Part shown: positions 9,315-18,321 of the stretch, one piece after another
Numbering within the stretch: the stretch's first letter is position 1
How the letters are laid out: each line of letters starts with the position of its first letter
Source of the DNA: Clostridium paridis
GTDB taxonomy: Bacteria; Bacillota; Clostridia; Clostridiales; Clostridiaceae
Reading direction: 5' to 3'
NCBI RefSeq assembly: GCF_016765615.1
Contig: NZ_JAESWA010000017.1
Coordinates: 124,001 to 188,000 of the forward strand
Length of the DNA: 64,000 nt
The notes under the pieces: model-generated
Database searches by the model: none
The model's input: the letters and a program-made list of their open reading frames with translations, nothing else
Told to the model about the DNA's origin: nothing
Translations under genes and position numbers: made by a program

Positions 9315-9640
9315 ACTACTTATTACAAAAATGATGTGCTTATTTATTACTTAATGTTGTTGTTCAGCCAAAGCATAATGGAGTAATTATAAGGAGGGTT
9401 TAAAAATGTCTCACTTTAGTCTAAAGTCATAGACTAGAACATAGTTCAAAATAACACGAAAATAGTAGAGATTAAACTTATGTTAATAAAAATAATACTG
9501 AAAACAATTAATATTTACTTATATGCAAAGATATTTATATCCTATATAATGGTATTTGTAGTGATTGTAAATTAATGATACTTATGAAAGATGCAAGATA
9601 ACTCAATAAATAGTAATTTGTAAAGGAGTAGTAAATTCAA
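9315..9640 (+). other. Gap with an orphan ribosome site
   Basis: No gene of useful length. AAGGAGGG at about 9392 precedes an ATG (9405) that is followed by only eight codons before TAG; the codons overlap a palindrome ACTTTAG-T-CTAAAGT. This looks like the start of a deleted gene. The remainder is AT-rich and holds the likely promoter of the 9641 frame. Confidence 0.35.
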
Positions 9641-10376
9641 ATGAATAATTCATCTCAGACAGACACCCCAAAAACGTATAAACAAAAATACGGAAATATT
9701 ATCTTCATCATTATATGCTTTATTGGAGGTTTATTTTTAATTACACCAATTTTATTGAGAGTTCAAATTTTCAGTGGTTTACTTTCATGGCTATTAAGTC
9801 CTTTAAAGACAACTGAGTATAAAAGTAGTTATATCCAAACATTCGGTGCTATATTAGGTACATTTATGGCTGTATCTGGAGCATTATGGACACAAAAAAA
9901 ATCGACGAAGTAACAGAAAAAAAGAGTTTAAAAGAAAGTGTGTTGATAGTTTATTATGGTTTCTACTTTGCCACCAATGATATAAGAGCTTTGATAGAAA
10001 ACTATTTAAATTCACAAAAACAAATGATAAATACGTTAGAAGATATAGACCAGTTTAAAAAATGCAAAAAAAGTATCGTTAATATTTAGATGAAAATTGG
10101 ATTCGAAATGTAGCAAGCTTATCACATATCTTATCTAGCGAAGAAACTAAGATGATCTATAAAATATATGGTGATTTAAATACGTTTAAGCAAGTGATAA
10201 ATATTAGCGAAGATCAATTGTCTATTGAAGATGCTAAAACCGCTTATAGAATTATGTTTAAAGACTTTTGTGATACAAGCATGGAACTCAAATACCCACT
10301 CATAATTATTGTTGAATTAAAAAGTAGCATAAATGATATAATTAATAAATTAAAACAGCTAGCTAATATTGCTTGA
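9641..10376 (+). pseudogene. Frameshifted two-helix membrane protein
   Basis: Three overlapping frames read as one ancestral protein of about 245 residues. The first (9641-9913) has two membrane helices (about 20-40 and 58-80) ending ALWTQKK. The second continues IDEVTEKKSLKESV to about 10050. The third runs from about 10050 to 10376. The breaks lie at A-runs (9894-9901 and about 10053-10070), and a TAA also sits near the second join. A ribosome site AAAGGAG precedes ATG 9641. Family unknown; two helices then a cytoplasmic helical tail. It is a broken gene unless the A-runs are sequencing errors. Confidence 0.6.
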
Positions 10377-10845
10377 TATCTCCAGGTGATCTAATAAAAA
10401 ATTAATTACTATTAATTAAGAGAAAAACAAACTTTTAAATTCCAATTTATCTTTATAAAAGTACTGAAATATAAAAAATCTTAGTGATTTAGTTGCAAAA
10501 TGTGAATTAATAGACAAGCTTTTTAAATAGATTAAGTTGTTTATATTAGATATGTGTATAGTGTGAGAAGAAATAAGAAAAGTGATATAAATTGTAAAAG
10601 GATTTTAAGTATTTTCATTTGTATAACAAGAGTTACAAAATCATATTATATAATTTTATCTATACTAAAGTTGCGTGAAAACAGTATTACTATTAATAAT
10701 ATAAAATATTGTTATTTACTGAAATAGATAAATAGTTATTTTTATTTAGTAGATCGAAAATTAAAAGGAGTTTTTTGAAATAAGGGATTAATAAATGCAT
10801 ACATAATATTTAGCAAAAAATTATCAAAAAAGGAGAAATTGAGGA
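10377..10845. other. Non-coding gap
   Basis: AT-rich with no open frame of note. An AAAAGGAG at about 10766 has no start codon at a usable distance. The 3' end supplies the ribosome site of the DUF4238 gene. Confidence 0.5.
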
Positions 10846-11661
10846 ATGACTACTAGAAAGCAGCACTATGTTCCACAATTCTATTTAAAGAGATTTGAAG
10901 ATAATACTGGAAGATTAACAGTTGAAAATATACACACAAACAATTATAGTAAAATGTTAACTAGAAATGTATGTTTTGAAAAGGACATGTATGAAATTAA
11001 AGATGATAACGGGAAAAAATATAAAGAAAATTATTTAGAAAAAATGTTTAGTAATTTTCAATCATATATATCATATAATTTTGATAAATTAATTTGTAGA
11101 ATACAAGAATACAAAAACATTAAAGATTTTAGGTTGACTGGAGAAGAAGATACTATAATTGCTTTATTCATTACGTTGCAGCTTATTCGGCATCCTACAT
11201 TTAAACGATTCGTTTATCAATCTTTGGATAATAGTAATATTGCAAATGTATCTGAAATGGAAAAAGGGCTATTTTACGTAATGTTAAATTTCACAGATGA
11301 AACTTTTGAAGAAGTCATGATAGACATTTTCCCAGATATTGAACCAGCTAAATTACCCAAAGGAAATAAAAATTTATTGAGTGAGATTTGTTCATATTTA
11401 GTAAGTAATTGTTATTTTTCTTTAGTTGTTCCTAAAAGTGAAGATACGTGTTTTTTAACTAGTGATAACATAATAGTGAAATCGCCAAGTCGAGATATTA
11501 AATATTATTTTCCTCTCACCAAGAAAATTGGAGTAATCGTTTGTGAATTTAGTGAACTATCTCATAGTTAAGCTGAAAGGATAATTTTATTAAATAATTA
11601 TAAGGTTGAAGTGATAAATAAAGAAATGATTTCAAATGCAGACCGATTTATTATTTTATGA
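10846..11661 (+). pseudogene. DUF4238 protein interrupted by an in-frame TAA
   Basis: The N-terminus RKQHYVPQFYLKRF is the defining DUF4238 signature; family function is unknown, and members are scattered in accessory and phage-rich regions. The frame stops at TAA 11569-11571 after 241 residues. The same frame continues without change for 29 codons (AERIILLNNYKVEV, then ISNADRFIIL) to TGA 11659-11661, matching the usual C-terminal SADRYI-type end. One point mutation therefore truncates the protein. The shorter product may still fold, because most of the domain is present. Confidence 0.7.
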
Positions 11662-12286
11662 TAGTAACTATTTGATTTATGCAGTTAAAATATTTCAACT
11701 TACTATTCTAAAATAAGATGACTAGAAGTCTTAAAAAGTAAAGTTTAAATATTATAGTTGTAAATAATAAAATATTTTTGACATTAGTAAGCTAAATATT
11801 TTGCTACGGGCTTAAAGGAATTGAATTGAAACATATGTATTGGAATAATTCTGTATTAGATAGAAATGTTGATAGTATTAGATTTTTTAGCACAATGTAT
11901 TTTAAATATATTCCAAGTTATTCTGAACCCCCAACATCGAATTCGTGTGGTGGGGTTAGATCCATCTAGATGACCTAAACAAGATTGTTATATAAAAGTG
12001 TTACATGTGGATGGGATATAATTGAATAAATGTTAATCATTGAACTTAATCAAATGTGAATAAGGTTCAGCAAAAGTCATAACCCAACTTCAAGAGCCTA
12101 TAAAACAAGTTAAATCCAAAGATGAGGATATGTAGAAACTTCCGACATTCTTCCTACCATCCATAAAGTACAATAAATAAATGAGTTTTTAAACTAATTT
12201 ATTTCAATAGAAAATAATTTTTAACTTTATAGTTTGTACTGGTAAAATAAGCTATATCAATTACATAAAATAAAAATCAAATACAA
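11662..12286. other. Gene-poor decayed interval
   Basis: Contains an open stretch without start at about 11817-11969 (reads KHMYWNNSVLDRNVDS then SEPPTSNSCGGV), an imperfect GC-richer palindrome centred on CGAATTCG at about 11930-11962, and the left copy of a 77-bp direct repeat. No intact gene supported. Confidence 0.45.
12099..12175 (+). repeat. Degenerate 77-bp direct repeat, copy 1
   Basis: Shares ACATTCTTCCTACCATCC and most flanking bases with 12969-13045, about 870 bp away in the same orientation. See the matching finding. Confidence 0.7.
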
Positions 12287-12613
12287 CTATTTACCTAAGT
12301 TCACCCATTTATCTTTATTTGTTAATAGTCCACGTCTCCTCATCTCTACTTTTTTTAGTTTGTAGCTTAATAAATCTAATGTTACTCTAAAATCCTCAAT
12401 TAAATGTCCTCCAAAAGCATTGTCACCTTCTACGATAAAAGTAGTTACAATTTCATCAAATTTCACTTGAAAATCAGCGGTTTTAATATCTATATCTGAA
12501 ATCATTCGAGGATTATTAACTTTTTTTAAAACTGCAGGAATTATTCTATTATTCCATATATCAATTTTTTGATCTTCTGGTAGACTCGTAATAAAAAGAT
12601 TTTTTAATTTCAT
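12287..12613 (-). CDS. Hypothetical protein, 108 residues
   Basis: No family recognised. The protein is a mixed charged sequence with no membrane segment or cysteine motif, ending in a basic stretch (KKVEMRRRGLLTNKDKW). AAAGGAGAG precedes ATG 12613 at good spacing. A perfect 10-bp inverted repeat (12660-12684) lies about 45 bp upstream, in the expected promoter region. It is the only intact minus-strand gene in the decayed interval. The ribosome site and operator-like repeat suggest a real, regulated gene. Confidence 0.55.
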   Translation of the reverse strand: MKLKNLFITSLPEDQKIDIWNNRIIPAVLKKVNNPRMISDIDIKTADFQVKFDEIVTTFIVEGDNAFGGHLIEDFRVTLDLLSYKLKKVEMRRRGLLTNKDKWVNLGK

Positions 12614-12659
12614 AATTACTCTCCTTTAACAAAAGAATTCAATTAGGAATATTATACCA

Positions 12660-12684
12660 TTAAATTGAATACACTTCAATTTAA
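12660..12684 (-). promoter_or_regulatory. Operator-like perfect inverted repeat
   Basis: TTAAATTGAA-TACAC-TTCAATTTAA: 10-bp arms with a 5-bp centre, upstream of the minus-strand gene at 12613. Typical size and position for a dimeric repressor site; the regulator is not known. Confidence 0.5.
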
Positions 12685-12968
12685 TTATTGGTTTCATGTC
12701 ACCTCACAGTATTTTATATATAAATATATTAGTAAAAAACTTATTATATAGATACTATTTCTATAAAGCATTTGATTGCAAGAAAATGTAGCATCCTAAG
12801 AAATAGCTGGTTGCTATTATCATAATAACTACCAGAAAAATAATGTGAGAATGATTTCTATAACTATGGAAGTTAGCCTTACATTTCTGATACGCAAATT
12901 AGATATTTCAAACAAAAAGAAATTATAAAATGAGAGTTCAGTTAATTTTATAATTGATATTCCAGTAA

Positions 12969-13045
12969 CTATAAAACCGATCAAATACTAAGATGAGGGT
13001 ATATAGAAACTTCCTACATTCTTCCTACCATCCATAAAATATAAT
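12969..13045 (+). repeat. Degenerate 77-bp direct repeat, copy 2
   Basis: Second copy of the 12099-12175 repeat, same orientation. The core from GATGAGG to CCATAAA differs at only a few positions. Confidence 0.7.
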
Positions 13046-13549
13046 TAGATAACTATCGATGTAATATAATGTAAAATTAGTATAAAGTCCAGTGAAATCA
13101 ATACTTTCAAGATACAAAAAGATAAATATAGACAATCATTGATACGACAATGAAGGAATACAGAACTCGGCTTATAGACTTATCTCGCTATTGAAAACAC
13201 TAGGTTTCGTACTTGGTGTTTTTTGTATTGCCATTGATTTGCCACAGATAATTTCTTTTTCTATTTTTTATCTAAGAAATGATTAATTTGATGAAATACC
13301 CAAATATATTAGAGAGGAACATGATGCGTATATTTTTCTATCCAATGGATTAATTAATTAAATTCCAGTTAATAGAATATTATGTAGAATTGTGTTAATG
13401 ATTATTATAAAATTAATATAAGCATAAAAAAACATTTCCTTTTATCCATATGATTGGATATCTTGAAGAAATATCAATGGAGAAAATCTAGAACTAAAAA
13501 TTTCAACTAAGTTACTATTCTATATGGCATTGTTATGGGAGGGTTGGCT

Positions 13550-14435
13550 ATGAAGAAAAAAATACTTTTAATAACACCAGAGAATGAGGAAATAAATAGA
13601 TTTAGAAAAAATCAATAGGAGGCACTTTACAAAGGGAGCAGTTATCTCTTCAAGAGGATGTCCTTATAAATGCAGCTATTGCAATTTAAAGCAGATTTAT
13701 TGTGAGCCATTTAGGACTAGACCTATTGATGAAGTCATTTTTGAAATAAAGACTATGAAAAATAAATTTTTTGTATTTTGGGATGATAATTTCTTTGGAG
13801 ATATAAACTATGCTAAAGAATTATTAGTGGAATTAAAAAAGCTTAATAAAAAATGGGCAGCTCAAGTAACATTAGAGAGATGTAAAGATGAAGAATTATT
13901 AAAATTAGCTAAAGAGGCCGGTTGTGTATACTTTTTTGTTGGAATAGAATCTTTTTCTCAGGAGAGTTTAGGTAGTGTAAATAAAGGTATAAATGATGTT
14001 AATAGATACAAAAGTTTAATAGACAAAATTCATAATAATAATATTTGTGTACAAGCAGGAATAATATTTGGATTCGACACAGATAAAAAAGATGTATTCA
14101 AGAAAACATTAGATGCTTGCAATGAGTTAGGGATAGATGGAGCCACTATAAGTATATTGACACCTTTACCTAAAACACCAATATATGCTCAGTTAAAAGA
14201 AGAAAATAGGTTAATAACAGGGGATTGGAGTTATTACAATGGAAAAACTAGAGTGGCTTATATTCCTAAAAATATGAGCAGAGAAGAATTATTTGATGGT
14301 TACATGTGGTTTAGAAGAGAATTCTATTCTTTAAAATCAATTTATAAAAGAATGAGCAAATCTAAAACTAATATAATTTATAACTTAATTGTAAATTTGG
14401 GGTATAAGATAAGCCTTAAAGGTACAAAAAGTTAG
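13550..14435 (+). pseudogene. B12-binding radical SAM protein with internal deletion
   Basis: GGGAGGG precedes ATG 13550, which opens MKKKILLITPENEEINRFRK, the usual start of a cobalamin-binding Rossmann domain. After about 20 residues the frame hits TAG. From about 13617 another frame gives the radical-SAM core: AVISSRGCPYKCSYCN with the CxxxCxxC cluster ligands, then a continuous TIM-barrel half to 14435 (for example FVFWDDNFFGD and CVYFFVGIES). Most of the B12 domain is therefore missing and the two ends are out of frame. An internal ATG at 13755 could give 226 residues but would lack the cluster cysteines, so it should be inactive. Confidence 0.7.
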
Positions 14436-14480
14436 TTTTAGTATAATTAATCTTTTAATAAGCACAAGGAGGATACAAAA

Positions 14481-15101
14481 ATGACAACTAATAATGGTGG
14501 TATCCCTACATTACAAGAAGCGGAAACATTTCTTTACGAAGCTTCAATTTTAAATCCTGGACAATGGGTTGACCATTCAAAGTATGCAGCAAATGCAGCA
14601 AAACTTATAGCTGAAAATTGCGAGGATATAAATCCAACTACAGCCTATATATGCGGTTTATTACATGATATAGGTAGAAGATATGGTGTAACAGATCTAA
14701 GACACATACTAGATGGTTATAACTTCTTAATGGAAAAGGGATTTGAGAGAGCTGCAAAAGTATGTTTAACCCATTCTTTCGATTGTAAAGATATAAAGAC
14801 AGCTTTTGGTATTTGGGATTGTTCTAAAGAAGAATTTAAGTTTGTAAAAACGTATTTAGAGAATATACAATATGATGATTATGATAGGCTCATTCAGCTA
14901 TGCGATGCATTAGCATTTACAAATGGATATTGTCTTATAGAGAAGAGGCTGGTTGATGCTGTTTTAAGACATGGAACAAACGAATATACAACGCTTAAAT
15001 GGAAAGCAACCTTTGAAATAAAAGATTATTTTGAACGTAAGATGGGGAAATCGGTCTATAGTATACTTCCAGGGGTAATAGAGAATACCTTTGAATTATA
15101 A
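14481..15101 (+). CDS. HD-domain phosphohydrolase
   Basis: 206 residues with an HD-type metal site: the helix with DHSKYAANAAK, then CGLLHDIGRRYG near residue 59-70 and a downstream LCDALAF that supplies the last aspartate. Family members hydrolyse nucleotides or other phosphomonoesters; the substrate here is unknown. AGGAGG precedes the ATG. Only 16 bp separate it from the following phosphotransferase gene, so the two are likely co-transcribed and may act on one small molecule. Confidence 0.75.
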   Translation: MTTNNGGIPTLQEAETFLYEASILNPGQWVDHSKYAANAAKLIAENCEDINPTTAYICGLLHDIGRRYGVTDLRHILDGYNFLMEKGFERAAKVCLTHSFDCKDIKTAFGIWDCSKEEFKFVKTYLENIQYDDYDRLIQLCDALAFTNGYCLIEKRLVDAVLRHGTNEYTTLKWKATFEIKDYFERKMGKSVYSILPGVIENTFEL

Positions 15102-15117
15102 GGAAGGGGATTTTATT

Positions 15118-15927
15118 ATGCGAAATAATGAAGAAATTCTTCATGGAGGCAATGTGAATGAAGTAGTTCGAAAAGGAAATGCTGTTCATCGTAGTACTAA
15201 CTGGAGTCCCTTTGTTCATGAACTTCTTATATATTTAGAAAAACAAGAATTCGAAGGTGCTCCGAGGTTTCTAGGTATAGATGATAAAGGTAGAGAAGTA
15301 CTATCATTTATTTCAGGCGAAGTACCTGGTGATTATTACCCAGATTTTAAGCCGTATATATGGAGTGACAATTCTCTTATAAAGAGCGCTGAGTTATTAC
15401 GTAAATACCATGATGCAGTGAAACATTTCAAAATATCTTCTACAGAAACTACATTCGAAGTTAAACAACCTGCAATAGACGAATGGAAAGATGAAGTTAT
15501 TTGTCATAATGATGCTGCTCCATATAATATTGTTTATAAAGATGAAGAGCCCATAGCACTAATAGATTTTGATTTAGCTGCGCCTGGCCCACGTATTTGG
15601 GATATTGTATATATGCTTTATACTTCTATCCCACTTGCAAGCTTTTCAATAGATTATAACAAAGGAAAATCAGTACCATATATTCGAGAATCACATAGAG
15701 TAGAGCGTAAACGTAGAATTCATCTATTCTTTAATTCATATGGAATGAGAATCCCTAACAATCTTAAAGAGTGGACTATATGCCGAATCAAAGCAATGTG
15801 CTATACCTTAACTTCTGGTGCTAAACAAGGAAACATAGCATATGAAAAGATGATAGAAGAGGGGCACTTAAAGCATTATGAGAAAGAAATTATTTTCTTA
15901 GAAGAACACTTTGAAGAATGGGAGTAA
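15118..15927 (+). CDS. Aminoglycoside-phosphotransferase-fold kinase
   Basis: 269 residues with the APH/choline-kinase catalytic core: VICHNDAAPYNIVY (catalytic Asp and Asn) and ALIDFDLAAPGPRIWDI (metal-binding DFD) near 140-170. Such enzymes phosphorylate small molecules; resistance to an aminoglycoside is possible but not shown. ATG 15118 is preferred to 15091, because AAGGAAGGGG lies 7-8 bp ahead of it and 15091 lies inside the HD gene. It forms a two-gene unit with the HD protein. Confidence 0.75.
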   Translation: MRNNEEILHGGNVNEVVRKGNAVHRSTNWSPFVHELLIYLEKQEFEGAPRFLGIDDKGREVLSFISGEVPGDYYPDFKPYIWSDNSLIKSAELLRKYHDAVKHFKISSTETTFEVKQPAIDEWKDEVICHNDAAPYNIVYKDEEPIALIDFDLAAPGPRIWDIVYMLYTSIPLASFSIDYNKGKSVPYIRESHRVERKRRIHLFFNSYGMRIPNNLKEWTICRIKAMCYTLTSGAKQGNIAYEKMIEEGHLKHYEKEIIFLEEHFEEWE

Positions 15928-16020
15928 TAAGTATCGTTCTTCGATTATCGTTATATAAAGTTAACGCAGAAAAAAGCCGCGGTCATCCGAACCGCAGATT
16001 AAAATGGGAGGATAATATCT

Positions 16021-16881
16021 ATGGGATTAAAAGATATAAAACTTTGGGAAAAAAATGTTCCTGATGCCGACTTAATTTCTACTATTGGGGACTTGAATAA
16101 CGAAGGGTTACCTACCCTGACCCCTTATTTATTAAAAGGGGAGAAACCAGGCCCTGCAATTATTGTTTGCCCGGGCGGATCATTTCAATTTAGAGCGTCT
16201 AATGAAGGGAAACCAATTGCAAAATGGCTAAATCAAATAGGAATAAATGCTTTTGTTTTAAATTATAGGGTTGCTCCTTTTACTCCATTTACGTCAACCA
16301 AAGATGCAGTACGAGCAGTTAAGTATATTCGGTATCATGCCCAAGAATTTAATATTGATCCGGACCGGATAGGCATGATAGGATTTTCAGCTGGCGGTTA
16401 TCTCACCGCTTTTGTAGGAACTCGTTTTGATAATGGAATTATAGAACCGGATAGTCGAAATGCACAAATTATGAAGATGCTTTTGGGAGTGCCAGATTTT
16501 AACGATCCGATTGATCAAACGAGTTCTAAACTTAATGCGATCATTTTATGTTATGCTGAGACATCCCCCTTTTCCAAGGAAAATTTGCCACCAGATTCTC
16601 TATTAACAAAAGATATTACAGTGGATGAGTTTATAGACTTTACTTCAAATCATAAACATGTTACTGCGAAAACACCACCGACTTTTCTATGGATTACAGC
16701 CACCGATCACTGGAATTTTCAGCGCCAAAACTTACTTTTTGCTCAAGCTCTAAATGAGCTAAATCTACCATTTGATTTTCATATATTCTCCAAAGGTCCC
16801 CATGGTTTAGGATTAGGTGAGGATGAACCTACGGTAGCAATCTGGCCAAAACTTTGTGAAAATTGGCTTCGAGGCTTATAA
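16021..16881 (+). CDS. Alpha/beta hydrolase (esterase, acetylxylan-esterase-like)
   Basis: 286 residues. The oxyanion region CPGGSFQFRA corresponds to the HGG motif, the nucleophile elbow is GFSAGGYL near 118-125, and the histidine is in SKGPHGLGLG near 260. This pattern matches the BD-FAE/Axe-type esterases that deacetylate plant polysaccharides or small esters. Base composition is visibly higher in G+C than its neighbours (CCGGGCGGATC, GATCCGGACCGGATAGGC), and a GC-rich hairpin (15977-15996) precedes the gene. Recent transfer from a less AT-rich Firmicute is likely. GGGAGG precedes the ATG and a terminator follows. Confidence 0.82.
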   Translation: MGLKDIKLWEKNVPDADLISTIGDLNNEGLPTLTPYLLKGEKPGPAIIVCPGGSFQFRASNEGKPIAKWLNQIGINAFVLNYRVAPFTPFTSTKDAVRAVKYIRYHAQEFNIDPDRIGMIGFSAGGYLTAFVGTRFDNGIIEPDSRNAQIMKMLLGVPDFNDPIDQTSSKLNAIILCYAETSPFSKENLPPDSLLTKDITVDEFIDFTSNHKHVTAKTPPTFLWITATDHWNFQRQNLLFAQALNELNLPFDFHIFSKGPHGLGLGEDEPTVAIWPKLCENWLRGL

Positions 16882-16914
16882 TATTTCGTTTATTAATTCC
16901 ATAAATAACAAATT

Positions 16915-16953
16915 ACACTTGGGTGAACTTAATTTTTCATCCAAGTGTTTTTA
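16915..16953 (+). terminator. Intrinsic terminator after the esterase
   Basis: ACACTTGG ... CCAAGTGT hairpin extended by GTGAA/TTCAT inside, followed by TTTTTAT. Confidence 0.8.
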
Positions 16954-17067
16954 TATAAATCTCATATATGGTAGAGAAGAGTAGTTAGTCTTATAAACTT
17001 ATATTAACCTCATTTTTAATCAGCAAAATAAAGTAGGGAAGTGTAGTACACATCCCCAAAAGTTCAC

Positions 17068-17946
17068 TTATTTGTTATTCTTAAAACCTTCTAGTTTATC
17101 TTGTAAGTTTTTAATTTCTGTATCTTTAATTAATTTTATATGTTCAATTTCCATTTCAATTTTTCTAGAGTAGTATTCCTGCAAGTTTTCTTTTTGTTGT
17201 TTTAAGGAATTTTCTTTATCTAAATTATGAACTTTAGATATATTTTGAATTTCTTCTTTATGTTCTAGCCTTATAGCTTTAATATCACTTGTAGAGTGTT
17301 CTAGATTTGATTCTAGAAAAGAGATCTTATCTAATAAAGATGATATATACATATCTTTCTCAGCCAGCTTAGAAGATAGAGTAGAGAAGTCACCATTAAG
17401 TTTTTTATTCTCTAAACTAAGACTAGAAAATTTGTCTTCTAAACTTTTAAGTTCATCTATTTTACTATATAACATTTCATTTTCCTTATTAATTTGATTT
17501 AATAAGAATTTATTTTGTGCATTTAATTCTTCAGTAGATTTTGTAACAGAATCTTTTTCTTTTAGACTTTCCTCAAGTCTTTTATTTGTTTCTTTAATTT
17601 CTGATATTTGATTTTTTAAATTATTTATCTCTTTATTTAATGATAGTATAACCTCATTTTTTTCATTAAGTTTCTCAGATAGCTCTTTACTTATTTTTTC
17701 TTCAGCCGTAACATTCATTTCTAAAGAAGCTAAGTAAAGATTCTGAAGTCTAGATACATATTCCTCAAAGGTTTCGATTTCTCTTTTTCTATCTTTTAGA
17801 GTACTTTTAGCTTGCTGCATCTCAAACACTTGAAGCAAACTTGCCATACATTGTTCCTGAGTTATGCCTTCTTTTTCAGCTACCTCTCTAAAATTCTTAA
17901 TTGTTTCTTCTGATAATCTCATTGTTGTTGCCTTTAAATCTGCCAT
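17068..17946 (-). CDS. Ribbon-helix-helix/coiled-coil DNA-binding protein
   Basis: 292 residues. The first 50 (KATTMRLSEETIKNFREVAE and onward) read as a ribbon-helix-helix DNA-binding fold. Residues about 60-285 are an almost continuous coiled coil rich in Glu/Lys/Leu heptads. This architecture resembles KfrA-type and other plasmid/nucleoid-organising proteins; that similarity is structural inference. AGGAGG precedes ATG 17946. The promoter region carries TAATAC palindromes (17961-18000) that are repeated beyond the neighbouring recombinase gene, suggesting autoregulation or a bound site. Confidence 0.65.
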   Translation of the reverse strand: MADLKATTMRLSEETIKNFREVAEKEGITQEQCMASLLQVFEMQQAKSTLKDRKREIETFEEYVSRLQNLYLASLEMNVTAEEKISKELSEKLNEKNEVILSLNKEINNLKNQISEIKETNKRLEESLKEKDSVTKSTEELNAQNKFLLNQINKENEMLYSKIDELKSLEDKFSSLSLENKKLNGDFSTLSSKLAEKDMYISSLLDKISFLESNLEHSTSDIKAIRLEHKEEIQNISKVHNLDKENSLKQQKENLQEYYSRKIEMEIEHIKLIKDTEIKNLQDKLEGFKNNK

Positions 17947-17959
17947 GTTTTCCTCCTAT

Positions 17960-18000
17960 GTAATACTATATACTACATTATAATACATGTGTATTACATG
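17960..18000 (-). promoter_or_regulatory. TAATAC palindrome cluster (probable operator)
   Basis: GTAATAC at 17960, then TAATACA-TG-TGTATTA at 17981-17996. These are 7-bp perfect arms immediately upstream of the ribbon-helix-helix gene. A related cluster lies at 19319-19350. Confidence 0.5.
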
Positions 18001-18321
18001 TTCAAGAATTCTCGAAAGTATATAATTAATTATTTTTATAAGCATCAATTCTGACGAGATTTCAAATCTGAACGCATTTAAATGCATGCAAATGTACATT
18101 TAGTTATTTTCAAGTTTATTTTTCTATTAAAATCAATTACACATAAAAGAAGATAGGTTTTTAAAGCAGGTGTAAAAGTGCATGAATTAAGAATTATATC
18201 AATTTCTCCTAAAAACTCGTATAAAAATGTTCGCTAAATATACATTTAGCGAACTTATTGTTGTAATTTATATAAAATTCCTGTAAAATTATATTAATGA
18301 CATTATTAGGAGGTTTTTCAC
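18001..18321. other. Intergenic region with a perfect palindrome
   Basis: AT-rich, divergent promoters expected here. Contains GTTCGCTAAAT-ATAC-ATTTAGCGAAC at 18229-18254 (11-bp perfect arms), about 65 bp before the recombinase start. A GCATTTAAATGC palindrome lies at about 18071. No gene seen. Confidence 0.5.

Larger units (their letters stand above)
12614..13549. other. Gene-poor interval of about 940 bp
   Basis: Holds the operator-like inverted repeat (12660-12684), the second copy of the 77-bp repeat, and a terminator-like hairpin at about 13188-13220 (AACACTAGG / CTTGGTGTT then TTTTT) that presumably once ended a plus-strand gene. Open stretches are all short and interrupted. No gene supported. 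Confidence 0.5.

Noticed and set aside
11930-11962. tRNA-like or attC-like element around the CGAATTCG palindrome
   Set aside because: Stem has several mismatches, no cloverleaf can be drawn, and there is no integron integrase nearby.
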